Source: Acidobacteriota bacterium
GTDB taxonomy: Bacteria > Acidobacteriota > Holophagae > Thermotomaculales > Thermotomaculaceae
Length of the DNA stretch: 9,560 bases
NCBI GenBank assembly: GCA_003650445.1
Contig: QMQE01000093.1
Location: forward strand, 1 to 9,560
Reading direction: 5' to 3'
Shown here: positions 4,946 to 9,560 of the stretch, piece after piece
Numbering within the stretch: position 1 is the stretch's first letter
Layout of the letters: each line of letters begins with the position of its first letter
The notes under the pieces: generated by a model
What the model was told of the DNA's origin: nothing
The model's database searches: none
Seen by the model: only the letters and a program-made list of their open reading frames with translations
Translations under genes and position numbers: made by a program

Positions 4946-7074
4946 AGAACACAATCAGTACCCCTGTGGATCGCCTCGACGGTCCGGACAAAGCTTCAGG
5001 ACGGGCAATTTATACAGACGATATCCGGCCCGACGGCCTTCTCTTTGCCCGGACCCTGCGCTCGGATCGCCCCCGCGCCCGGATTCTTGATATCAAACTG
5101 CCAGAACTTCCGGACGGATACTTCATCGTGAACAAAAATGATGTCCCGGGCCGAAACCGAATCAAGATGCTGGAAGATGACTGGCCCTTCTTCGCGGAAG
5201 AAGTCGTCAACTACGTGGGAGAACCGATTCTGCTGGTCGTGGGACCGGACAGAGAACAGGTAAATCAGATTCTGAAATCCATAGAAATCAGTTATGAAGA
5301 CCTGCCGCCGGTTCTCTCCCTTGAAGACGCCATTACGGCAGAATCACCCATATTTGGAGATGATAACTCTTTTGCCGCTTATGAATTCCAAAAAGGAGAC
5401 CCGGATTCTGCCTTTGATGCTGCAAAAACAATTATTGAGGGGGAATTCAAAACCGGCTACCACGAACAGGCCTACATGGAACCCCAGGGCATGATTGGAA
5501 GCTACACGGACGGCAAACTCACCGTCACCGGCTCCATGCAATGCCCCTTTTACGTGAAAAACGCAATGGTTCAACTCACCGGATTTCCCGAAAATCGGGT
5601 ACAGGTTATTCAGGCAACAACCGGCGGGGCCTTCGGCGGGAAAGAAGAATACCCCTCCCTGCTGGCCGGCCACGTGGCAATGGCGGCAATCAAAACCGGC
5701 AAACCGGTCAAACTGGTACTAGAGCGGGGGGAAGACCTCGCGGTAACTACCAAACGACACCCCTCAGTCAGCCGCTACCGGTCCGCTGTGGATGAAAACG
5801 GCCGGGTCACCGCCATGGAAGCGGACATCACGCTGGACGGCGGAGCATATGCCGGTTTGTCGGCAGTGGTGCTTCAGCGGGCACTCTTCGCCGCCATTGG
5901 TGTATACAATATCCCAAATGTCATTGTCCGTGGACGGGTCCTGGCGACCAATCATGTTCCTTCCGGCGCATTTCGCGGGTTCGGTGCTCCACAGGCATTT
6001 TTCGCGGTGGAAATGCACATGGAACAGATTGCAGCGGAACTGGGGATGAACCCCCTGACCTTCAAGGAAATTCACCTTGTCCAAAAGGGCGACACCACCG
6101 CCACCGGCGGTGTCCTCCGGGACGAAATAAAGATACGTGAAATGCTGAACCGGGTATTAAAACTCTCGGATTACCGAAAGAAAGAAGGCATGTTTGCCTC
6201 CCGGAAAGGCCGGTTCAGAAACGGAATCGGGCTGGGTATCTACCTCCACGGCTGCGGTTTCACCGGAAAGGGTGAGGAAATCATCCAGGGAACCGCAACC
6301 GTGCGAAAACTGGCAGAAGACCGGGCGGAAATTCTCGTTTCCAATGTAGAAATGGGACAGGGCGCCCAGACCACCCTCAGAAAAATTGTGGCAACTACGC
6401 TGGAGCTACCTATCGAAAATATCGACTATCCCAACCCCGACACCGATCGGGTACCGGATTCCGGGCCCACTGTAGCCTCCAGGACCGTCATCATCGTCGG
6501 GCACCTGCTGGAATCCGCGGCCAAAGAACTGAAAGCCCGCTGGGATGAGAACGAGGTCCTCTCGGTATCCAAAAGCTACCGGCACCCATCCTATATTCAG
6601 TGGGACCAGGACAAGCTCCAGGGTGACGCCTACCCGGCCTATTCCTGGGGGGTTGTGGCTGTGGAAGTCGAAGTGGACACCCTCACGTATGAAACCGCCA
6701 TCAAGGGCGTCTGGGCCGTTCACGATGTGGGCGTCGCCATTGACGAAGACATCATCCGGGGCCAGATTGAAGGTGGTATTTTACAGGGATTGGGTTACGC
6801 CTCCATCGAGGTCATGGATACCGAAAATGGTGCCTACCGGCAGCGCAGTTTCACAGATTACATTATCCCTACTGCTGTGGACGCACCGAAAATTGAGAGC
6901 GAACTGGTGGACAACCCCTACGAATACGGGCCATTTGGTGCCAAGTGCGCCGGGGAACTTCCCATTGCCGGAGCCGCTCCGGCCTATGCCGCCGCTGTCG
7001 GCCACGCGCTGGGAATCCCGGTTCATGAGATCCCGGCAAAGCCGGAAACATTGATAAAAAGGGTAGAAAAATGA
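4942..7074 (+). CDS. xdhA: Xanthine dehydrogenase, molybdenum-binding subunit
   Basis: A 710-residue large subunit of the xanthine oxidase family, hydroxylating purines at the Mo centre. Residues about 15-125 form the a/b hammerhead domain and the remainder the two Mo-cofactor domains. By alignment from memory with bovine xanthine oxidase: Gln200 matches Gln767; the loop GGAFGGKE (228-235) gives Phe231 and Glu235 for Phe798 and Glu802; Arg313 in QRALF matches Arg880; AFRGFG (343-348) gives Arg345 and Phe347 for Arg912 and Phe914; Glu672 in CAGELP is the catalytic base Glu1261. Glu802 and Arg880 bind the purine and are lost in aldehyde oxidases, so a purine substrate is favoured. The GQGAQT motif at 472-477 is also family-typical. 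It is about 40 residues shorter than E. coli XdhA. It overlaps mocA and the Fe-S gene by 4 nt each. Selenium dependence is possible by context but unproven. Confidence 0.93.
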   Translation: MKNTISTPVDRLDGPDKASGRAIYTDDIRPDGLLFARTLRSDRPRARILDIKLPELPDGYFIVNKNDVPGRNRIKMLEDDWPFFAEEVVNYVGEPILLVVGPDREQVNQILKSIEISYEDLPPVLSLEDAITAESPIFGDDNSFAAYEFQKGDPDSAFDAAKTIIEGEFKTGYHEQAYMEPQGMIGSYTDGKLTVTGSMQCPFYVKNAMVQLTGFPENRVQVIQATTGGAFGGKEEYPSLLAGHVAMAAIKTGKPVKLVLERGEDLAVTTKRHPSVSRYRSAVDENGRVTAMEADITLDGGAYAGLSAVVLQRALFAAIGVYNIPNVIVRGRVLATNHVPSGAFRGFGAPQAFFAVEMHMEQIAAELGMNPLTFKEIHLVQKGDTTATGGVLRDEIKIREMLNRVLKLSDYRKKEGMFASRKGRFRNGIGLGIYLHGCGFTGKGEEIIQGTATVRKLAEDRAEILVSNVEMGQGAQTTLRKIVATTLELPIENIDYPNPDTDRVPDSGPTVASRTVIIVGHLLESAAKELKARWDENEVLSVSKSYRHPSYIQWDQDKLQGDAYPAYSWGVVAVEVEVDTLTYETAIKGVWAVHDVGVAIDEDIIRGQIEGGILQGLGYASIEVMDTENGAYRQRSFTDYIIPTAVDAPKIESELVDNPYEYGPFGAKCAGELPIAGAAPAYAAAVGHALGIPVHEIPAKPETLIKRVEK

Positions 7075-7547
7075 GCCAGATTATATCGTTTACACTGAAC
7101 GGCGAGAAAATTTCACTGGAAACCGACCCCATGCGGCGCCTCCTGGACGTACTTCGGGATGATTTTTCCGAAACCGGCGTCAAGGAGGGTTGTGGCGAGG
7201 GTGAATGCGGTGCCTGCTCGGTTTTCCTCAATGGGAAACTGGTCAACTCCTGTCTCGTGGCAGTGGGCAGCGTCCATGGAATGAACGTGGAAACCATTGT
7301 TCATTTTAAGACCACCCCGGCATACCGGGTCATTGAGCAGGCATTCGGCGATGCCGGCTCGGTCCAATGCGGGTTCTGCACACCGGGAATGGTACTGGCC
7401 GCCTACGCCCTGCTGAAGGACAATCCCAACCCGGACGAAACCGATATCCGGGAGGCAATTTCCGGAAACCTCTGCCGCTGCACCGGCTACAACATGATTG
7501 TCGACGGGATTAAACTGGCGGCAAAACAGGGGAATGGAAAATGGTAA
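7071..7547 (+). CDS. xdhC: Xanthine dehydrogenase, 2Fe-2S subunit
   Basis: A 158-residue electron-transfer subunit carrying two 2Fe-2S clusters. The N-terminal plant-ferredoxin-like cluster is held by Cys41, Cys46, Cys49 and Cys61 (CGEGECGAC followed by NSC). The second, in the helical C-terminal domain, is held by Cys100, Cys103, Cys135 and Cys137 (QCGFCTPGM and NLCRCTGY). All eight ligands are present, so electrons can pass from Mo to FAD. Length is normal for the family (about 150-165). It begins inside the stop codon of the Mo subunit (ATGA) and overlaps the FAD subunit by 7 nt. The gene symbol follows E. coli XdhABC usage; in other species xdhC names an unrelated maturation chaperone. 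Confidence 0.95.
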   Translation: MSQIISFTLNGEKISLETDPMRRLLDVLRDDFSETGVKEGCGEGECGACSVFLNGKLVNSCLVAVGSVHGMNVETIVHFKTTPAYRVIEQAFGDAGSVQCGFCTPGMVLAAYALLKDNPNPDETDIREAISGNLCRCTGYNMIVDGIKLAAKQGNGKW

Positions 7548-8386
7548 AAACCTATCATCCTGAAACACTGACGGAAGCGCTGAAAATAAGAAATGAAACC
7601 CATGCCCTTCCCTATGCCGGGGGAACCGATCTCATGGTCCGCTACCGGCAGGGCCCGGGGCTTGTTCCCGCTTTCGACCGGGAAGTGATGTTCATCGGCC
7701 ACCTGCCGGAATTGACAAAACTCCAGGAAAAGAATGGCGAGTTCGCCATCGGTGCCTGTGTCCCCTATCGGGAAATCATCCATCACCGGCACACACCGGA
7801 AATTCTCCGAAAAGCCTGCTCCCTCATCGGCGCACCTGCTGTTCAAAACCTTGGCACCATGGGGGGAAATATCTGCAACGCCTCCCCTGCCGGCGATACT
7901 TTGCCACCGCTGGCAATTCTGGACACCCACCTCACGCTGCAGTCCGTTTCCGGGGAACGTCAGGTATCCTTGCTCTCCTTTTTTACCGGGCCGGGCAAAA
8001 CCATCCTCCGGGATGATGAACTCCTGATCGGCATTCACTTCCGCCTGCCCCACTTCACGGCAGAGGGATACCGGAAAGTGGGGACCAGAAAAGCAAACGC
8101 CCTTTCCAAAGTCGCATTCGCTGCCTTCATGCTGAAAGAAAAGGATATGTTGGCGGACATCCGCATTGCCCTCGGCGCAGTGGCCCCCACCGTTGTCCGA
8201 TCCAGGGAACTTGAAAACAGGCTCATCGGGCAGCCCTTAACCGACCTTGCCAATCTGATGCCGGACCTTCTGGAAAGTTATGGAACCCTGATTCAGCCAA
8301 TTACGGACCAGCGCTCCGACGCAAACTACCGAAAAACCGTCTCGCTTAACCTGATTGAAAACTTTGTACTCAAGGAGGAATCATAA
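7541..8386 (+). CDS. xdhB: Xanthine dehydrogenase, FAD-binding subunit
   Basis: A 281-residue flavin subunit of the CoxM/XdhB type that takes electrons from the Fe-S subunit and hands them to a soluble acceptor such as NAD+ or ferredoxin. FAD-binding motifs are AGGTDL at 26-31 and the long TMGGNICNASPAGD loop at 106-119. The CO-dehydrogenase flavoprotein C-terminal domain runs from about 172 to the end, ending in the family-typical Arg-Ser-Asp...Tyr-Arg stretch at 258-264. No extra 4Fe-4S insertion, as in 4-hydroxybenzoyl-CoA reductase, is seen. The order Mo, Fe-S, FAD differs from the E. coli order (Mo, FAD, Fe-S). It overlaps the upstream gene by 7 nt and the downstream one by a single base (TAATG). 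Confidence 0.93.
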   Translation: MVKTYHPETLTEALKIRNETHALPYAGGTDLMVRYRQGPGLVPAFDREVMFIGHLPELTKLQEKNGEFAIGACVPYREIIHHRHTPEILRKACSLIGAPAVQNLGTMGGNICNASPAGDTLPPLAILDTHLTLQSVSGERQVSLLSFFTGPGKTILRDDELLIGIHFRLPHFTAEGYRKVGTRKANALSKVAFAAFMLKEKDMLADIRIALGAVAPTVVRSRELENRLIGQPLTDLANLMPDLLESYGTLIQPITDQRSDANYRKTVSLNLIENFVLKEES

Positions 8387-9012
8387 TGAAAAATAAACAA
8401 TACTGGCTCGTTGCAGCCGTTTTCGGGTCCATGTGGGGAATTAGCGAAGCTGTCGTAGGCACCCTGATCCACGGCCTCTCCCATTTCCTGGCCATTCCCG
8501 GATTGTCCGGGCTGGTAATGTTTCCCATTGGCTTCTTCTTCATGCACCGGGCCTTTGTCAGAACCGGCAACCGAAACATTATCTTTCAAACCGCAGCCAT
8601 TGCCGCAGCCATCAAGCTTACCGCACTGGCCCTGCCTTTCCTGTCCCCCATGGATACAATAAACCCGGTAATGGCAATTCTCCTTGAATCCGGCGCGGCA
8701 TTTTTCATCCTCAGCAAAGAACCGGAAAAAACATTCAATTTTGCCACCGTACTCACCCTGGCTGTCACCTGGAAAAGCATTTTTGTGGGGACTCAGTTCA
8801 TAGCCGGTATCACCCCGGGCATAGCCTTTACCGCCCCAGCTATCCTGATTCGTTTCCTCGTCATTGACAGCATCGTCAACGCCGCTCTAATTATGGCAAT
8901 GGCAAAGATTCCGGCCGATTTCCGCTTGTTCAGGAAACCCCTTCGCCCCGTACACGTGGGACTTTCCCTCGTGGCAGCGATTGTAGTAAACATGGTGGCA
9001 CCGATTCTGTAA
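8386..9012 (+). CDS. Multi-pass membrane protein, unknown role
   Basis: A 208-residue, strongly hydrophobic protein that I do not assign to a named family. Candidate membrane segments lie near residues 9-27, 36-54, 66-85, 93-109, 117-139, 150-172 and 190-207, so six or seven passes. There is no signal peptide, no ATP-binding motif and no obvious metal-ligand cluster. Small size and six to seven helices resemble substrate-binding (S) components of ECF vitamin or metal transporters, and the N-terminal segment with Trp17-Gly-Ile-Ser-Glu21 within the first helix is distinctive. AAGGAGG at 8372-8378 precedes the ATG, which shares a base with the xdhB stop. Placement in the operon suggests transport of a purine, of molybdate or of a cofactor precursor, but none of these is shown by the sequence. 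Confidence 0.75.
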   Translation: MKNKQYWLVAAVFGSMWGISEAVVGTLIHGLSHFLAIPGLSGLVMFPIGFFFMHRAFVRTGNRNIIFQTAAIAAAIKLTALALPFLSPMDTINPVMAILLESGAAFFILSKEPEKTFNFATVLTLAVTWKSIFVGTQFIAGITPGIAFTAPAILIRFLVIDSIVNAALIMAMAKIPADFRLFRKPLRPVHVGLSLVAAIVVNMVAPIL

Positions 9013-9014
9013 AC

Positions 9015-9560
9015 ATGAACGTACTTGAATCGCTCATTGAATCCACCCCACCGGTACCGGTTCGCCGGGTACTGACGGGTTGTTTCAATACAGTTGTACA
9101 AAGCAGCGGCTTCGGCCTTGCCAGCACCCTGAAACCCCCTCTTTGGCAGCATGAGGGCGTACCCGGTGCCGGTACACTGACCACGCGAAACGCGAGGGAA
9201 CTGGCGGAATTTGCCCGTCTTGATAGTACCCTTGCGGCATCTGTGGGAATCGCCGCCATCAACAGCACCCGAAACGAGGAGGGCCTGCCCCTGAAAGAAC
9301 TCAACGCCCGGGAACTGCTGGTGGAAAAGGGGAAAGGCGGTGTTCTCGGCATGATTGGCCACTTTCCATTCGTGGAAAGGGTACGGGAACAGTTCAGCGA
9401 CATTCTCATCTTCGAACTGGACCCGCAAAAGGGAGACCTGCCTGCCGAAAAAATCAAAAAAAGGCTGAAAGAAGCGGACGTGGTGGCAATCACCGCCACT
9501 TCCCTCATCAACCACAGCTTCCATGACATCATCGCCGCCTGCCGGAAGGAAAGCTACCGG
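9015..9560 (+). CDS. DUF4213/DUF364 protein, 3' end beyond window
   Basis: An open frame of 182 codons with no stop before the window edge, so the gene is partial here. The N-terminal part (about 1-90) looks like DUF4213, with SVGIAAIN at 76-83. The following Rossmann-like part looks like DUF364, with GMIGHFPF at 112-119 and TATSLINHSF at 160-169. DUF364 proteins have been described as putative heavy-metal chelators; a biochemical function is not established. The ATG is 2 nt after the preceding stop and lacks a clear Shine-Dalgarno sequence, so translation probably depends on coupling with the membrane-protein gene. Neighbours suggest work with molybdenum or another metal in maturing the hydroxylase, or with what the membrane protein imports; that is inference. 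Confidence 0.8.
   Translation, partial: MNVLESLIESTPPVPVRRVLTGCFNTVVQSSGFGLASTLKPPLWQHEGVPGAGTLTTRNARELAEFARLDSTLAASVGIAAINSTRNEEGLPLKELNARELLVEKGKGGVLGMIGHFPFVERVREQFSDILIFELDPQKGDLPAEKIKKRLKEADVVAITATSLINHSFHDIIAACRKESYR

Noticed and set aside
7072..7074. In-frame TGA read as selenocysteine, fusing the Mo and Fe-S subunits
   Set aside because: The Fe-S gene is in a different frame (the overlap is ATGA), and both proteins are complete as separate subunits. Selenium in these enzymes is a non-covalent cofactor ligand, not selenocysteine.
8793..9524. 243-codon open frame on the minus strand
   Set aside because: It covers the membrane-protein end and the DUF364 gene, whose + strand translation has clear family motifs. 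The minus frame shows none.

Overview
The window reads as one strand-uniform bacterial operon for anaerobic-type purine catabolism, with every supported gene on the + strand. The DNA is moderately GC-rich, has very few non-coding bases, and is unusually dense in the tetranucleotide CCGG. I cannot place the organism firmly. Gene content (a YgeY-type hydrolase, a YgeW-type knotted carbamoyltransferase and a three-subunit molybdenum hydroxylase) fits a strict or facultative anaerobe that ferments purines. Spirochaetes, Firmicutes and PVC-group or other environmental anaerobes are all possible.

Layout. Bases 1-199 hold no gene. They contain a 44-bp exact direct repeat of T/C-rich sequence, then a good sigma-70-type promoter with a palindrome over its -10 box. 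A GntR/FCD regulator (200-841) follows, probably translated from a leaderless or nearly leaderless mRNA. Next come a YgeY-like M20 hydrolase (872-2071) and a YgeW-like carbamoyltransferase (2068-3078). The only real gap inside the operon (3079-3182) carries two RNA hairpins, one overlapping the ygeW stop codon. It precedes a zinc-ribbon, threonine-synthase-like PLP enzyme (3183-4376). After that are a MocA-type molybdenum cofactor cytidylyltransferase (4373-4945), the Mo-binding subunit (4942-7074), the 2Fe-2S subunit (7071-7547) and the FAD subunit (7541-8386) of a xanthine dehydrogenase, a multi-pass membrane protein (8386-9012), and the first 182 codons of a DUF4213/DUF364 protein (9015 to the window end).

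How they fit together. The Mo subunit keeps the two residues that bind purines in xanthine oxidase (Glu235 and Arg313, equivalent to bovine Glu802 and Arg880) and the catalytic base (Glu672, equivalent to Glu1261), so a purine substrate is well supported. MocA would supply the cytosine-dinucleotide form of the cofactor. In E. coli and gut anaerobes, YgeW and YgeY travel with YgeX, a PLP-dependent diaminopropionate ammonia-lyase, in uric-acid or purine breakdown. Here the PLP slot is filled by a threonine-synthase-like fold instead, which suggests a substitution in the late, carbon-skeleton-releasing step. The roles of the membrane protein and the DUF364 protein are open; purine or metal uptake and metal or cofactor handling are possible. 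Most gene junctions overlap by 1-7 nt, pointing to tight translational coupling.
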